Notes: generated by a model not told the origin, from the letters alone. A stretch of DNA of 64,000 nt from Methylosinus sp. Sm6 (GCF_019802345.1 NZ_JAINDZ010000021.1:24416-88415); one strand, 5' to 3'. Shown: positions 53,536 through 63,914, numbered from the stretch's first letter. Made by a program: numbers and translations.

Positions 53536-54039
53536 ATGGACGCGATCGATCGCCATATCTTATCTATTCTACAGGAAGACGCGTCACTTTCGATCGCCGA
53601 AATCGCCGCGCGTGTCGGACTGTCGCAGACGCCGTGCTGGAAGCGCATCCAGCGCCTCGAGGCCAGCGGGGTGCTGCAGGGCCGGGTGGCGCTGCTGTCG
53701 CCGGAAAAGCTGGGGCTCGGCCTCAGCGTCTATGTGTCCGTCGTTGCCGGCGAGCATTCCGACGTCTGGCTCGAGCGTTTCACCCGGGCCGTCGCGGCCA
53801 TGCCGCAAGTCGTCGAGTTCTATCGCATGGCGGGGGACGTCGACTATGTGCTACGGGTGGTCGTGCCGGACATGGCGGCCTTCGATGAATTCTACAAACG
53901 TCTGATCGCGATCGCGCCGCTTCGCAACGTCGTCTCCCGCTTCGCCATGGAGCGCATCAAGGCGACGACGGCGCTGCCGCTCGAAGCGGCCACGGTCGCG
54001 CCGAGGATGCGCCGCGTCGCCGAGGCGGCGGCCGAGTAG
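53536..54039 (+). CDS. Lrp/AsnC-family transcriptional regulator
   Basis: A 167-residue regulator: N-terminal helix-turn-helix ([20 protein letters not shown] and [19 protein letters not shown]) and C-terminal RAM ligand-binding domain (about 70-150, with [19 protein letters not shown]). The start at 53536 is the first ATG in front of the conserved sequence. It lies 70 bases upstream of cysK and probably senses an amino acid such as cysteine or methionine to control it; ligand unknown. It has some features of the AsnC/BkdR branch. Confidence 0.92.
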   Translation: MDAIDRHILSILQEDASLSIAEIAARVGLSQTPCWKRIQRLEASGVLQGRVALLSPEKLGLGLSVYVSVVAGEHSDVWLERFTRAVAAMPQVVEFYRMAGDVDYVLRVVVPDMAAFDEFYKRLIAIAPLRNVVSRFAMERIKATTALPLEAATVAPRMRRVAEAAAE

Positions 54040-54109
54040 CGCGAAGCTTGCAAGGCGAGGTCGCCTTCCAGAGATCGAAGGACGGGGAACAGCCCAAGGA
54101 GCACATTTC

Positions 54110-55081
<972 letters not shown>

Positions 55082-55089
55082 GCGCGGAG

Positions 55090-55127
55090 CGGTCCCGGCG
55101 CCGAGCCGGGACCGTCACGATTTTTTC
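55090..55127 (+). terminator. intrinsic terminator after cysK
   Basis: CGGTCCCGGC-GCCGA-GCCGGGACCG stem, then GTCACGA and six T residues. It starts 9 bases after the cysK stop and overlaps the end of the convergent membrane-protein gene, so it may serve both strands. Confidence 0.7.
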
Positions 55128-55459
55128 GGGTGCGGCGCGGCTTTGCCGCGCCGTTCCATCTGATGGCGTCCGAGCCGGCCGGCGAGATAGCCGACCAGGG
55201 ACAGGACGAAATAGATCGCCAGCATGAAGAACAGCCGCTCGCTGGCGCTGGCCGCCTTGTCCGAAATCGTGATCGTGTCGGGGAAGAAGAAGGCGACGCC
55301 GCCGCCGAAACCGAGCGTCAGGACCAGAACGCTCCACCAGGGCGCGCGCAGGAAGCCGGCGGCGACCGCCGCCATCAGGCCGACGACGCCGACTCCATTG
55401 ACGAATTGCTGGAGGACGCCTTCGAGGAACAGCGTGATCAGCCGTAGGATCTTCAGCAT
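55115..55459 (-). CDS. small membrane protein of unknown function
   Basis: A 114-residue protein with three probable membrane helices: about 22-38, 41-59 and 78-96 (FMLAIYFVLSLVGYLAG). The C-terminus is basic (RLGRHQMERRGKAAPHPKKS). I do not recognise the family. It is convergent with cysK and shares its terminator region. It has a plausible ATG at 55459 with GGAG about ten bases before it (CTCC at 55464-55467 on the plus strand), and codon use like its neighbours. Confidence 0.65.
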   Translation of the reverse strand: MLKILRLITLFLEGVLQQFVNGVGVVGLMAAVAAGFLRAPWWSVLVLTLGFGGGVAFFFPDTITISDKAASASERLFFMLAIYFVLSLVGYLAGRLGRHQMERRGKAAPHPKKS

Positions 55460-55554
55460 GAGGAGCCCCCTGCAATCGGCCGGCGCGCTTTCTGCTCGAG
55501 CGGAATTGTTCGAGCGATCAGAATTCCCAATCAGATAGCGCTAAGGCCGTCATT

Positions 55555-56505
55555 CTACACATTCGGCAGATGCTGCGCGAGCGCCTCCAGAACCGCCATG
55601 CGCACGGCGACGCCCATTTCCACTTGATCGCGGATGAGCGAGCGCGCGCCGTCGGCCACGCTCGAGTCGATCTCGACGCCGCGATTCATCGGCCCCGGAT
55701 GCATCACCAGTGCGTCCGGCGCGGCAAAGCGCAGCTTCTCCTCGTCGAGGCCGAAGAAGTGGAAATATTCGCGCGTGCTCGGCACGAAGGCGCCGTTCAT
55801 GCGCTCGCGCTGCAGCCGCAGCATCATCACGATGTCGACGCCGTCGAGTCCGCGGCGCATGTCGTGGAACACATCGACGCCGAGCCGCGCCAGCGAATCG
55901 GGCGCGAGGGTCGAGGGCCCGACGACGCGCACGCGCGCGCCGAGCGCGCCGAGCAGCAGAATATTGGAGCGCGCGACGCGCGAATGCAGCACGTCGCCGC
56001 AAATGGCCACGGTGAGGCCGTCGATGCGGCCCTTGTGGCGGCGGATGGTCAGGGCGTCGAGCAGCGCCTGGGTCGGATGCTCATGGGCGCCGTCGCCGGC
56101 GTTGACCACGGCGCAATCGACCTTGCGCGCGAGCAGATGAACGGCGCCCGCCTGCGCATGGCGGATCACGAGAATGTCGGGGCGCATGGCGTTGAGCGTC
56201 ATCGCCGTGTCGACGAGCGTCTCGCCCTTCTTCTCGGAGGAATTGGCGACCGACATGTTCATCACATCGGCCCCGAGGCGCTTGCCGGCGATCTCGAACG
56301 AGGCCTGGGTGCGGGTCGAGGCCTCGTAGAACAGATTGACCTGCGTGCGCCCGCGCAGCGTCGCGCGCTTCTTCTCGACCTGGCGCGAGACCTCGATCGC
56401 ATCCTCGGCCATATCGAGCAGGGTCACGATGTCGGGACGCCGCAGTCCCTCGATCCCGAGCAGATGGCGATGCGGAAAGGCGAGGGGCGTCGATCGTTGC
56501 GGCAT
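55555..56505 (-). CDS. pyrB: aspartate carbamoyltransferase catalytic subunit
   Basis: Second step of pyrimidine synthesis, joining carbamoyl phosphate and aspartate. 316 residues with the carbamoyl-phosphate loop [41 protein letters not shown] and the aspartate domain [12 protein letters not shown]. The STRTQ variant of STRTR is normal in Alphaproteobacteria. pyrC, usually downstream in this group, is not present: the next gene on this strand is the unknown membrane protein, so the pyrBC pair is split here. Confidence 0.97.
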   Translation of the reverse strand: MPQRSTPLAFPHRHLLGIEGLRRPDIVTLLDMAEDAIEVSRQVEKKRATLRGRTQVNLFYEASTRTQASFEIAGKRLGADVMNMSVANSSEKKGETLVDTAMTLNAMRPDILVIRHAQAGAVHLLARKVDCAVVNAGDGAHEHPTQALLDALTIRRHKGRIDGLTVAICGDVLHSRVARSNILLLGALGARVRVVGPSTLAPDSLARLGVDVFHDMRRGLDGVDIVMMLRLQRERMNGAFVPSTREYFHFFGLDEEKLRFAAPDALVMHPGPMNRGVEIDSSVADGARSLIRDQVEMGVAVRMAVLEALAQHLPNV

Positions 56506-56691
56506 GAGGGGCGTCTATAGCAGCTTCTGTCGCGCGAGCCAGCCTGCGACGCGCCGGGACTGCTCGAGAAATCCTGTTTCGAATTGGCCCGAAAGCGATG
56601 GCGGAACCAAGGGCCCGGAAAAGAGTTCTCGGTCTTGCTCCCTTCGAGATTCCCTATCTCGACAATTTTGGTGAAAAGACAGGAGATCGCC

Positions 56692-57183
56692 ATGCAAATT
56701 CGGCTCGCCTCGCCGCTCCTCGCGGCGTTCTTCGTCCTCGTCGCCGCCATGGCTTCGGCGGCTCCGCGCATCGCCACGGATTTCTCGAACATGCGCTCCG
56801 GCCCCGGCGCGAAATGGCCGGTCGTGGCGCAGATCCCCGCCGGGGCAAAAGTCCAGCTCGACAATTGCGGGCCGGGCTGGAAGCGCGATTGGTGCCAAGT
56901 CCACTTCAAAGGCAAGAGGGGCTTCGTCCCCGCCAACACGCTCGCTCCGACCAGCAGCAGCGTCGTCGTCGCCCCGCTGGTGACGCGCGACATCACCGCG
57001 TTGCGGTCCGGCCCGGGCAATAAATGGAAGGCGATCGCGCAAATCCCTCCCGGACAGAAGATCGCCGCCTCCGGCTGCCAGCAGGGCTGGATGAGCCGCT
57101 GGTGCAAGGTGACCTATGAGGGCAAGTCAGGCTATGTGGATCGCAATTATCTGAAGCGCAAGGGCGCGGTGTTCGCGCGCTGA
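56692..57183 (+). CDS. secreted protein with two bacterial SH3 domains
   Basis: A 163-residue exported protein. Signal peptide LLAAFFVLVAAMASAAP (cleavage near 23), then two SH3_3 repeats (about 24-83 and 92-152), each with an N-x-RSGPG-x-K-W motif (SNMRSGPGAKW, TALRSGPGNKW) and a final RW-CKV-x-YEGK-x-GYV-type strand. Such domains bind peptidoglycan peptides or proteins in the periplasm. ATG 56692 follows AGGAG; 36 upstream in-frame codons are not conserved. It stands alone. Confidence 0.85.
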   Translation: MQIRLASPLLAAFFVLVAAMASAAPRIATDFSNMRSGPGAKWPVVAQIPAGAKVQLDNCGPGWKRDWCQVHFKGKRGFVPANTLAPTSSSVVVAPLVTRDITALRSGPGNKWKAIAQIPPGQKIAASGCQQGWMSRWCKVTYEGKSGYVDRNYLKRKGAVFAR

Positions 57184-57277
57184 CGGTCCAACGAAGGAGA
57201 GCGGGCCCTTCAGGCTCGCTCTCACGAATCGTGTCGCGGAACCGAAAGTAGGGAGCGGGTTTCTCGCCGTGGCGGGT

Positions 57278-57306
57278 TTGACATATGCTCACTGCGAGCA
57301 TATGTC
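57278..57306 (+). promoter_or_regulatory. nadA promoter buried in a perfect 11-bp palindrome (site 1)
   Basis: GACATATGCTC-ACTGC-GAGCATATGTC (57280-57306) is a perfect inverted repeat. TTGACA at 57278-57283 and TATGTC at 57301-57306 are exactly 17 bases apart, so the -35 and -10 boxes coincide with the two arms. A bound repressor would exclude RNA polymerase. The genes downstream make quinolinate and NAD, so a NAD-responsive repressor of the NadQ kind is the likely binder; no such gene is in the window. Confidence 0.75.
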
Positions 57307-57406
57307 TCTTCGTGACGGTTCGGCGAGGGTTGCCGAATTGTCACACAGTCTCTAAGCTGAGGCATCCTCCTCCTTCGAGCGGCGCCCGTGGGAGTTTTGA
57401 TTGGCC

Positions 57407-57433
57407 GACTTATGCTCTTAATGAGTATAAGTC
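57407..57433 (+). promoter_or_regulatory. second copy of the nad operator (site 2)
   Basis: GACTTATGCTC-TTAAT-GAGTATAAGTC, the same 11-5-11 design as site 1 with one mismatch between arms, 127 bases downstream and 17 bases before the nadA start. The two sites together give the consensus GACWTATGCTC-N5-GAGYATAWGTC. Spacing of about twelve helical turns would allow looping. Confidence 0.7.
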
Positions 57434-57449
57434 AGTTCGGAGCAAGGTC

Positions 57450-58541
57450 ATGACCCTGCCGTTCCAGACTGGCGAGAAAACCGCGGCGTCCGCTCTGTCG
57501 TCCTTGGCGATTCCGGGCGCGGCGCGGCGCTTCCCCGCCCTGCCGGCTCCCAGCCTCGCCTGGAACAAGGACGTGGAAGCGGCGACCGCCTGCCTGTATG
57601 CGCGGGTGGCCAAGGTCATTCCGGCGATCGAATGGCCTTTCCATGCGCCCTATGTGAAGGCGATCAACGAGCTGAAGCGCGAGCGCAACGCCGTCATCCT
57701 CGCCCATAATTATCAGACGCCGGAGATCTTCCACTGCGTCGCCGATTTCGTCGGCGACAGCCTGCAGCTCGCCAAGCTGGCCGCGGCCTCGGAGGCCGAG
57801 GTCATCGTGCAGGGCGGCGTGCATTTCATGGCCGAGACCTCCAAAATTCTGAGCCCCGAGAAGGTGGTGCTGACGCCGGATTCGGAGGCCGGCTGCTCGC
57901 TCGCCGCCTCCATCACCGCGGCCGATGTGCGCGCGCTGCGCGCCGAATATCCGGGCGTGCCGATCGTCGCCTATGTGAACACCTCGGCCGAGGTGAAGGC
58001 CGAGGTCGACATCTGCTGCACGTCATCGAACGCGCTGAAGATCGTCGAGAGCCTGGGCTCGGACCGCGTCATCATGCTGCCGGATCGCTATCTCGCCGAG
58101 AATGTCGCGGCGCAGACCAAGGTGAAGATTCTCGCCTGGCACGGCGCCTGCGAGGTGCATGAGCGCTTCACGCCGCAGGAGCTCGAGGCCTATCGGGCCG
58201 ACAATCCGGGGCTGACCATCATCGCCCATCCAGAATGCCCGCGCGAGGTGGTCGAGATATCCGACTTCGCCGGCTCCACCGCGGCGATGATCGACTATGT
58301 TCGGCGCAACAAGCCGGCGCGCGTGCTGCTCGTCACCGAATGCTCGATGGCGGATAATGTCGCGGCCGAGACGAGCGGCACGGAATTCGTGCGCCCGTGC
58401 AATTTCTGCCCGCATATGAAGCGGATCACCCTGCCGAAGATTCTCGACTCGCTGCTTTATATGCGCGAGGAGGTGATGGTCGATCCGCTTATCGCCGAGC
58501 GGGCGCGCGCGAGCGTGCAGCGCATGATCGACGTCGGATGA
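57450..58541 (+). CDS. nadA: quinolinate synthase
   Basis: 4Fe-4S enzyme that condenses iminoaspartate with dihydroxyacetone phosphate to quinolinate. 363 residues; cluster and active-site Cys are in [11 protein letters not shown], in TECSMADN and in [11 protein letters not shown]. Other blocks are [20 protein letters not shown] and [11 protein letters not shown] chose ATG 57450, just after operator site 2; a longer in-frame extension to 57285 runs through the promoter and is not plausible. First gene of nadA-DUF4202-nadB-nadC. Confidence 0.95.
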   Translation: MTLPFQTGEKTAASALSSLAIPGAARRFPALPAPSLAWNKDVEAATACLYARVAKVIPAIEWPFHAPYVKAINELKRERNAVILAHNYQTPEIFHCVADFVGDSLQLAKLAAASEAEVIVQGGVHFMAETSKILSPEKVVLTPDSEAGCSLAASITAADVRALRAEYPGVPIVAYVNTSAEVKAEVDICCTSSNALKIVESLGSDRVIMLPDRYLAENVAAQTKVKILAWHGACEVHERFTPQELEAYRADNPGLTIIAHPECPREVVEISDFAGSTAAMIDYVRRNKPARVLLVTECSMADNVAAETSGTEFVRPCNFCPHMKRITLPKILDSLLYMREEVMVDPLIAERARASVQRMIDVG

Positions 58542-58559
58542 TGTGAGGCCGGGGTAGCC

Positions 58560-58640
58560 CAGGCATCCCCGAGTCTCGGGGCGTCGCCCCGCCCCGTCCT
58601 GCTTCGCAGGCCGACCCTCCCCCTCAAAGGGGAGGGTGGC
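58560..58640. repeat. dispersed repeat between nadA and the DUF4202 gene
   Basis: Contains CCCCGCCCCGTCCTGCTTCG, CAGGCCGACC and the stem ACCCTCCCC-CTCAAA-GGGGAGGGT (58614-58637). Related to the right part of the rplR-rpsE repeat and to 63858-63914. The stem could weaken transcription into the downstream nad genes. Confidence 0.7.
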
Positions 58641-58680
58641 GCGCAATGTCCTGGCTCGGGTCGTTATCAGAGGAGCGCAT

Positions 58681-59322
58681 ATGATCGCTGCCGGACGTTT
58701 CGAGGCTGTCGTCGCGTCGATCGACGCCGCCAACGCCGATGATCCGCGCAAGGTCGAGATCGGCGGCGTGGAAAAGCCATTCGAGATCGCCTACGCCGAG
58801 CGCATGAGCGCGCGTCTCGACGCGATCTATCCGGAAGCGTCGGAACTGCTGAAGATCGCGGCGCGCGCGCAGCATCTGCGCCGCTGGGACATTCCGCGCG
58901 AAAATTTTCCGCTCGGCCGCCATGGCTACAACGAATGGCGCAAGGACTGCCGCGTCCATCATGCGCGCCTCGTCGGCGAGCTGATGCGCGCGCAAGGCTA
59001 TGAGGAGGAGGCCGTCGCTCACGTCGGGTCGCTGATCCGCAAGGAGAAGCTGAAGAAGGACCGCGAATCCCAAGCGCTGGAGAATGTCGCGGCGATCGTC
59101 TTCCTCGAGCATTATTTCGACGACTTCCACGAGAAATACAAAGACTATGACGACGACAAGATCGTCGATATCCTGGCCAAGACTCTCTGCAAGATGTCGC
59201 CCAAGGGCCATGCGGCGGCGCTGGCCCTGCCGCTGCCCGAGCGCACGCGCGGCCTCGTCGCCGCGGCGATCGCGCGCGAGAGCGAGGCGCTCGCCAAGCT
59301 CGCCACTGTCGCGGTCGACTGA
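58681..59322 (+). CDS. DUF4202 family protein in the nad operon
   Basis: A 213-residue protein of the uncharacterised DUF4202 family. Conserved blocks: [42 protein letters not shown] and [16 protein letters not shown]. The pattern of His, Asp and Glu (HH, H..LI, E..A..FLE) is reminiscent of helical HD-type hydrolases, but no standard HD motif is certain. Start at 58681 with GGAGCG upstream. Its TGA overlaps the nadB ATG by one base, so it is translated together with nadB. Function in NAD synthesis or repair is inference from position. Confidence 0.85.
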   Translation: MIAAGRFEAVVASIDAANADDPRKVEIGGVEKPFEIAYAERMSARLDAIYPEASELLKIAARAQHLRRWDIPRENFPLGRHGYNEWRKDCRVHHARLVGELMRAQGYEEEAVAHVGSLIRKEKLKKDRESQALENVAAIVFLEHYFDDFHEKYKDYDDDKIVDILAKTLCKMSPKGHAAALALPLPERTRGLVAAAIARESEALAKLATVAVD

Positions 59323-60881
59323 TGGCCGGCGCGCCCCCTCCATTGGTGACGCAGGCTCCCCCCATCCTCATTGTCGGCGGCGGCCTCGCCGGCCTGTTCT
59401 GCGCGCTGAAGCTCGCCCCGCGCCGCGTCGCCGTGCTGACCCCCGGCTCGATCGACGAAGGCGCCGCCTCGTTCTGGGCGCAGGGCGGCGTGGCGGCGGC
59501 CGTGCTCGACACGGATTCGCCCGAGCGTCACGCCGAGGACACGCTGAAGGCCGGCGCCGGCATTGTCGATGCGCGCATCGCGCTCGGCGTGGCGCGCGAG
59601 GCCCGCGCGCGCATCGACGATCTCCTCGCCTATGGCGTGCCTTTCGATCGCGTCGACGGCGAGCTCACGCCCTCGCGCGAGGCGGCCCACAGCGAGCGCC
59701 GCATCGTGCGCGTGAAGGGCGACACGGCGGGCCGCGCCATAATGGAGACGCTCGTCGCCCGCGTGCGCGAGGCGCCTTCGATCGAGCTGATGGAAGGCTA
59801 TTGCGCGCAGGAGCTGCTCACGCGGGAGGGCCGCGCCATCGGCCTGCGCGCGCGCGGGCGCGACGGCCTGCTGCGTGACTTTCTCTCTTCCGAGATCGTG
59901 CTGGCGACGGGCGGAATCGGTCATCTCTATCGCGTCACCACCAATCCCGTGGAGGCCCGCGGCGTCGGACTGGCGATGGCGGCGCGCGCCGGCGCGCTGA
60001 TCGCCGATGCGGAATTCGTGCAATTCCATCCGACCGCCATCGACATCGGCGTCGATCCGGCGCCGCTGGCGACGGAATCGCTGCGCGGCGAGGGAGCGAT
60101 CATCGTCGATCGTTCCGGCCATCGCTTCATGGCCGACATCGACCCGGCCGCCGAGCTCGCGCCGCGCGATATCGTCGCGCGCGGCGTCTTCGCCTCCATC
60201 GCGGCGGGGCGCGGCGCCTTTCTCGATGCGCGCGCCACTGTCGGCGCGGAATTCCCCGCGCGCTTTCCGACCGTCCATGCGAGCTGCCGGGCCGGCGGCG
60301 TCGATCCTGTCACAGCGCCCATTCCGATCGCGCCGGCCGCGCATTACCACATGGGCGGCGTCGCCGCCGACGCTTGCGGGCGGACCTCCCTCGCGGGTCT
60401 CTGGGCGGCCGGGGAGGTCGCTGCGACCGGCCTGCACGGCGCCAATCGCCTCGCCTCCAATTCGCTGCTCGAGGCGGTGGTGTTCGCGGCGCGCATCGCC
60501 GAGCATATTCCCGCGACGCGCGAGGAGGCGCAGAGCCCGCCCGCGCCGCCCGCCGGTGGCGAAACCGCCGCCGCCGCCCCGCTCGATCTCGTCGAAGAGC
60601 TGCGCGACACGATGGCCCGCGATGTGGGGGTCATCCGCGACCGCGCCGGGCTGACGCGCGCGCTCGCCGCGATCCTGCGCCTCGAGGCCGCGACGGCGAG
60701 CGCCGAATTCCGCAATATGACGACGGCCGCGCTGCTGGCGACCAGCGCGGCGCTGGCGCGGCGAGAGAGTCGCGGCGCGCATTTCCGCGCCGATTTCCCG
60801 CAGGCCGACGCCGCTCTGGCGCAGCGCTCCTATATGACGCTGGCGCAGGCGCGCGAATTCGTGGAGGAGGCGCTGAAATGA
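59322..60881 (+). CDS. nadB: L-aspartate oxidase
   Basis: FAD enzyme oxidising L-aspartate to iminoaspartate, the substrate of NadA. 519 residues with the dinucleotide loop [68 protein letters not shown] and the C-terminal succinate-dehydrogenase-like helical domain. ATG 59322 overlaps the DUF4202 stop. A 15-residue Pro/Ala-rich insertion occurs near 400-415. It is followed by a palindrome pair before nadC. Confidence 0.96.
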   Translation: MAGAPPPLVTQAPPILIVGGGLAGLFCALKLAPRRVAVLTPGSIDEGAASFWAQGGVAAAVLDTDSPERHAEDTLKAGAGIVDARIALGVAREARARIDDLLAYGVPFDRVDGELTPSREAAHSERRIVRVKGDTAGRAIMETLVARVREAPSIELMEGYCAQELLTREGRAIGLRARGRDGLLRDFLSSEIVLATGGIGHLYRVTTNPVEARGVGLAMAARAGALIADAEFVQFHPTAIDIGVDPAPLATESLRGEGAIIVDRSGHRFMADIDPAAELAPRDIVARGVFASIAAGRGAFLDARATVGAEFPARFPTVHASCRAGGVDPVTAPIPIAPAAHYHMGGVAADACGRTSLAGLWAAGEVAATGLHGANRLASNSLLEAVVFAARIAEHIPATREEAQSPPAPPAGGETAAAAPLDLVEELRDTMARDVGVIRDRAGLTRALAAILRLEAATASAEFRNMTTAALLATSAALARRESRGAHFRADFPQADAALAQRSYMTLAQAREFVEEALK

Positions 60882-60908
60882 GGCGGGCTTTCGTCGATCT
60901 TCGGGAAA

Positions 60909-60966
60909 GCGAGCCTGAAGGCTCGCGGTCCGGCGCGCGCCCTGGACCGCGAGCCTTCAGGCTCGC
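60909..60966. repeat. paired palindromes between nadB and nadC
   Basis: GCGAGCCTGAAGGCTCGC (60909-60926) and its inverse (60949-60966), each followed or preceded by GGTCC/GGACC, form the cleanest example of the paired unit: 23-base arms flanking about 12 bases. It ends 24 bases before the nadC start. Confidence 0.9.
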
Positions 60967-60990
60967 TCTTTGCCGCGCGCGAGGCGGCGC

Positions 60991-61863
60991 ATGACGTCTC
61001 CCTGGACCCCTCCCGCTCACCTCGTCGAGGACGCGGTTCGCGCCGCTCTCGCCGAAGACTTCGGCCGCGCGGGCGACATCACCACACAGGCGACGATTCC
61101 CGAGGCCGCCCGCGCCCGCGCCGTCATCGCCGCGCGCGAGGCGGGCGTCGTCGCGGGCCTCGGCGTGGCCGCGGTCGCCTTTCGCCTCGTCGATGCTGCG
61201 GTGATCTTCACGCCCGCGACGCTGGACGGCGCGCGCATCGGCGATGGCGATGTGCTGGCGCAGATCGAAGGCCCGGCGCGCGCCATTCTCTCGGCCGAGC
61301 GCGTGGCGCTCAATTTTCTCGGGCGGCTCAGCGGCATCGCCTCGCTCACGGCGCGCCACGCCGAGCGCATCGCCCATACCAAGGCGAAGGTCTGCGACAC
61401 GCGCAAGACCACGCCGCTGCTGCGCGCTTTTGAAAAATATGCGGTGCGCTGCGGCGGCGGCGCCAATCATCGCTTCGGCCTCGACGACGCCGTGCTGATC
61501 AAGGACAATCACATCGCCGTCGCCGGCGGCGTCATTCCCGCCCTGCGCGCGGCGAAGGCCTTTGCGGGCCATATGGTGAAGATCGAGATCGAGGTCGACA
61601 CGCTCGATCAGCTGAAGGAGGTCCTCGCCGAGGGCGCCGATATCGTGCTGCTCGACAATATGCCGCCGCCTCTGCTGCGCGAGGCGGTGGCGCTGATCGG
61701 CGGCCGCATGGTCGCCGAAGCCTCGGGCGGCGTGACGCTGGAGACGATCGCCGCCATCGCCGAGGCCGGCGTCGATCTGATCTCCGTCGGCGCGCTCACC
61801 CATTCGGCGCGGACGCTCGATGTGGGGTTGGACATAGAGATCGGACTCGGGAAGCGAGCCTGA
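60991..61863 (+). CDS. nadC: nicotinate-nucleotide pyrophosphorylase (quinolinate phosphoribosyltransferase)
   Basis: Turns quinolinate and PRPP into nicotinate mononucleotide. 290 residues with [73 protein letters not shown] and [13 protein letters not shown] 60991 with GAGGCGG upstream. The last three codons and the TGA stop (61852-61863) lie inside a palindrome copy (GCGAGCCTGA...), so the repeat has replaced or created the gene end. Confidence 0.96.
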   Translation: MTSPWTPPAHLVEDAVRAALAEDFGRAGDITTQATIPEAARARAVIAAREAGVVAGLGVAAVAFRLVDAAVIFTPATLDGARIGDGDVLAQIEGPARAILSAERVALNFLGRLSGIASLTARHAERIAHTKAKVCDTRKTTPLLRAFEKYAVRCGGGANHRFGLDDAVLIKDNHIAVAGGVIPALRAAKAFAGHMVKIEIEVDTLDQLKEVLAEGADIVLLDNMPPPLLREAVALIGGRMVAEASGGVTLETIAAIAEAGVDLISVGALTHSARTLDVGLDIEIGLGKRA

Positions 61864-61912
61864 AGGCTCGCGTCCGAGCGCGTCCCCTGGACCGCGAGCC
61901 TTAAAGGCTCGC
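61854..61912. repeat. paired palindromes overlapping the nadC end
   Basis: GCGAGCCTGAAGGCTCGC (61854-61871) contains the nadC stop codon. The inverted partner is GCGAGCCTTAAAGGCTCGC (61894-61912). GTCC/GGACC sequences lie between them. The unit occupies most of the gap to the convergent deacetylase gene and may terminate both. Confidence 0.88.
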
Positions 61913-61935
61913 TCTACCCGCTCGATGCGCTGTCG

Positions 61936-62781
61936 TCAGGGCCGCCCGAGCCGTCCGAGCCTGGCGCCGCGCAGCGCCATCGCTTGCTCGAAGCCGGGCG
62001 AGAGCAGAAAGGCCAGCTCCTGCTCGCGCGTCACGGTCACCGGGTCGAGCGCGATGAGATCGCGGTCGACGTGGCCGGGGTGGCACATCACCAGATGGCG
62101 CTCGCCCGGCGCGCGCAGATAATTCTCGAAGCGCGCGGCGTAATTGCCCTCGGGATCGAAATCCGAGAAGCCGGCGAAGCCGTCGTTGAGCGGAAAGCCG
62201 CGCTCCTTCGCCTCGCGCTTGAAGCCGCGGCCGATGGCGCGCACCGCGAGCGCCTTGCGCATGTCGGAGCCGCGCAGAAAAATGCGGACGAGGCTGTCGC
62301 CGGCGTCGCGGAGCCAGACCCGGCCGGCGAGGTCGCGGCGCTCCAGCGCGTCGAACAGCGCCGTGCGCACCCCGGGCAGCACATGCACATGCTGATGTCC
62401 GTCGAGATGGTCGGGCGCGCGGCCCATCACGGCGATGAAGCGGTCGAGCTGGCGCTCGATCTCGGCGGTGATCTCCTCCATCGGCAGCCTGCCGCGCATC
62501 GCGGCGCGAATCACATCGCCGACCGGCGGCAGCGCGCCGTTCGGCGCGAATTTCGGCATGGCGGACAAGGGCGCGCCGAGCGTTAGATTGAAATGCAGGC
62601 CGATATCGGCGTCGAGGCGGCGGCGCGCCAGCTCGCGGCCCATGGCGGGCCAGAAGGCGCTGTTGGACATGGCCGAGACGGCGGAGAGCCGTCCCGCCTC
62701 CAGCGCCTCGAGAATGCCGAGGCTGACGCCCATCGACAGTCCGTAATCATCCGCGCAGAGCGCGATGGATCTCGCCGCCAT
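61936..62781 (-). CDS. YdjC-type carbohydrate deacetylase (ChbG/HpnK family)
   Basis: A 281-residue deacetylase of the ChbG/HpnK family, which removes acetyl groups from amino-sugars through a metal site. Visible motifs are ALCADDYGLSMGVSLGI (metal Asp11/Asp12), IGLHFNLT, DHLDGHQHVHVLPGV (His ligands) and MCHPGHVD. Start 62781 (MAARSIAL). It is divergent, across 89 bases, from a membrane glycosyltransferase gene. The pair suggests modification of a lipid-linked or surface sugar; ChbG itself deacetylates chitobiose, while HpnK is tied to hopanoid clusters. No hopanoid genes are seen here. Confidence 0.88.
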   Translation of the reverse strand: MAARSIALCADDYGLSMGVSLGILEALEAGRLSAVSAMSNSAFWPAMGRELARRRLDADIGLHFNLTLGAPLSAMPKFAPNGALPPVGDVIRAAMRGRLPMEEITAEIERQLDRFIAVMGRAPDHLDGHQHVHVLPGVRTALFDALERRDLAGRVWLRDAGDSLVRIFLRGSDMRKALAVRAIGRGFKREAKERGFPLNDGFAGFSDFDPEGNYAARFENYLRAPGERHLVMCHPGHVDRDLIALDPVTVTREQELAFLLSPGFEQAMALRGARLGRLGRP

Positions 62782-62870
62782 GACTCGTCCAGCTCCCCGC
62801 GCTGCTCCCCTGTTGCGCAATTTCGCGCGCCCGCCTAGGTCTTCCCCTGTTCGAAGCGATAAGGCGAGCA

Positions 62871-63830
62871 ATGGTCGATATAGCCGAAAATCCGCCGCCG
62901 GAAATATCCGTCGCCATCCCGGTCTACAATGAGGCCCAGAATCTGGGCCCGCTCGTGGCGCGGCTCATGCCGGCGCTGGAGCAGGCCGCCCGCTCCTTCG
63001 AGATCGTGTTCGTCGACGACGGCTCGAGCGACGCCACTCTCGATGCCCTGCGCGCGCTCAACGCCGCCGATGCGCGCGTCAAGGCGGTGTCCTTCAGCCG
63101 CAACTTCGGCAAGGAGATCGCCATCGCCGCGGCGCTCGACCATGTCCGCGGCGCGGCCGTGGTGCTGATGGACGCCGATCTGCAGCATCCGCCGGAGATC
63201 ATTCCGGCGTTCGTCGCCAAATGGCGTGAAGGTTATAAAAATGTCTACGGCGTCCGCCGCGACCGCGCCGGCGATCCCGCCCTGCGCAGCCTCTTCACCC
63301 ATGTGTTCTACGGCCTGTTCGATCGTTTCGGCGAAACGTCGCTGCCGCGCGGCGCCGGCGATTTCCGCCTGCTCGACCGCCAGGCTGTCGACGCGCTCTC
63401 GCGCATGCGCGAGCGGGCGCGCTTCTCCAAGGGCCTCTTCGCCTGGGTCGGCTTCAAATCGATCGGCGTGCCCTTCGATGTGGAGGAGCGGGCCGCCGGC
63501 CGCTCCAAATTCAGCTATGGCAAGCTGCTCCGCTTCGCTTTGGACGGGCTCATGTCCTTCTCCTCGGCGCCGCTGAAGATTTGGGCCTATGTCGGCATGG
63601 GCGTCTCTGCTTTCGCTCTCGCCATGGCCGGCTATTATTTCTGGCGCACGATCATCTATGGCGTCGATGTGCCGGGCTACGCCTCGCTCATCGTGTCGAT
63701 CGCCTTCTTCGGCGGCATGCAATTATTCTCGCTCGGCGTGCTCGGCGAATATATCGCGTTGATCTTCGCCGAGGTGAAAGGCCGTCCGCTCTATCTCGTC
63801 GCCGAGCGGCTCGGGGTGGAGGAGCGGTGA
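62871..63830 (+). CDS. membrane glycosyltransferase family 2 (GtrB/ArnC/DPM-like)
   Basis: A 319-residue enzyme: cytoplasmic GT-A domain (about 8-235) with ISVAIPVYNEAQNL, IVFVDDGSSDAT, and the metal-binding DADLQHPPEIIP, followed by two membrane helices (about 240-262 and 275-300). This is the layout of polyprenyl-phosphate glycosyltransferases such as GtrB, ArnC and dolichol-phosphate mannose synthase, which load a sugar on undecaprenyl phosphate. The acceptor sugar is unknown. It is divergent from the YdjC-type deacetylase, a likely functional partner. Confidence 0.9.
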   Translation: MVDIAENPPPEISVAIPVYNEAQNLGPLVARLMPALEQAARSFEIVFVDDGSSDATLDALRALNAADARVKAVSFSRNFGKEIAIAAALDHVRGAAVVLMDADLQHPPEIIPAFVAKWREGYKNVYGVRRDRAGDPALRSLFTHVFYGLFDRFGETSLPRGAGDFRLLDRQAVDALSRMRERARFSKGLFAWVGFKSIGVPFDVEERAAGRSKFSYGKLLRFALDGLMSFSSAPLKIWAYVGMGVSAFALAMAGYYFWRTIIYGVDVPGYASLIVSIAFFGGMQLFSLGVLGEYIALIFAEVKGRPLYLVAERLGVEER

Positions 63831-63857
63831 GCGGCGCGCGCCCAGCCTGCCGAGATT

Positions 63858-63914
63858 CGGAAGGGTCGCCCCACCCCGGCTCGCTTCGCGGTCCGACCCT
63901 CCCCCTGGAGGCTA
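63858..63914. repeat. dispersed repeat at the right edge
   Basis: GGTCGCCCCACCCCGGCTCG, CTTCGCGGTCCGACC and CTCCCCCTGGAGG form the third copy of the repeat seen at 42641-42830 (right part) and 58560-58640. No gene follows before the window end. Confidence 0.65.

Noticed and set aside
57285..57449. 55-codon N-terminal extension of NadA
   Set aside because: It would translate through the promoter and both operator palindromes; conserved sequence starts later.
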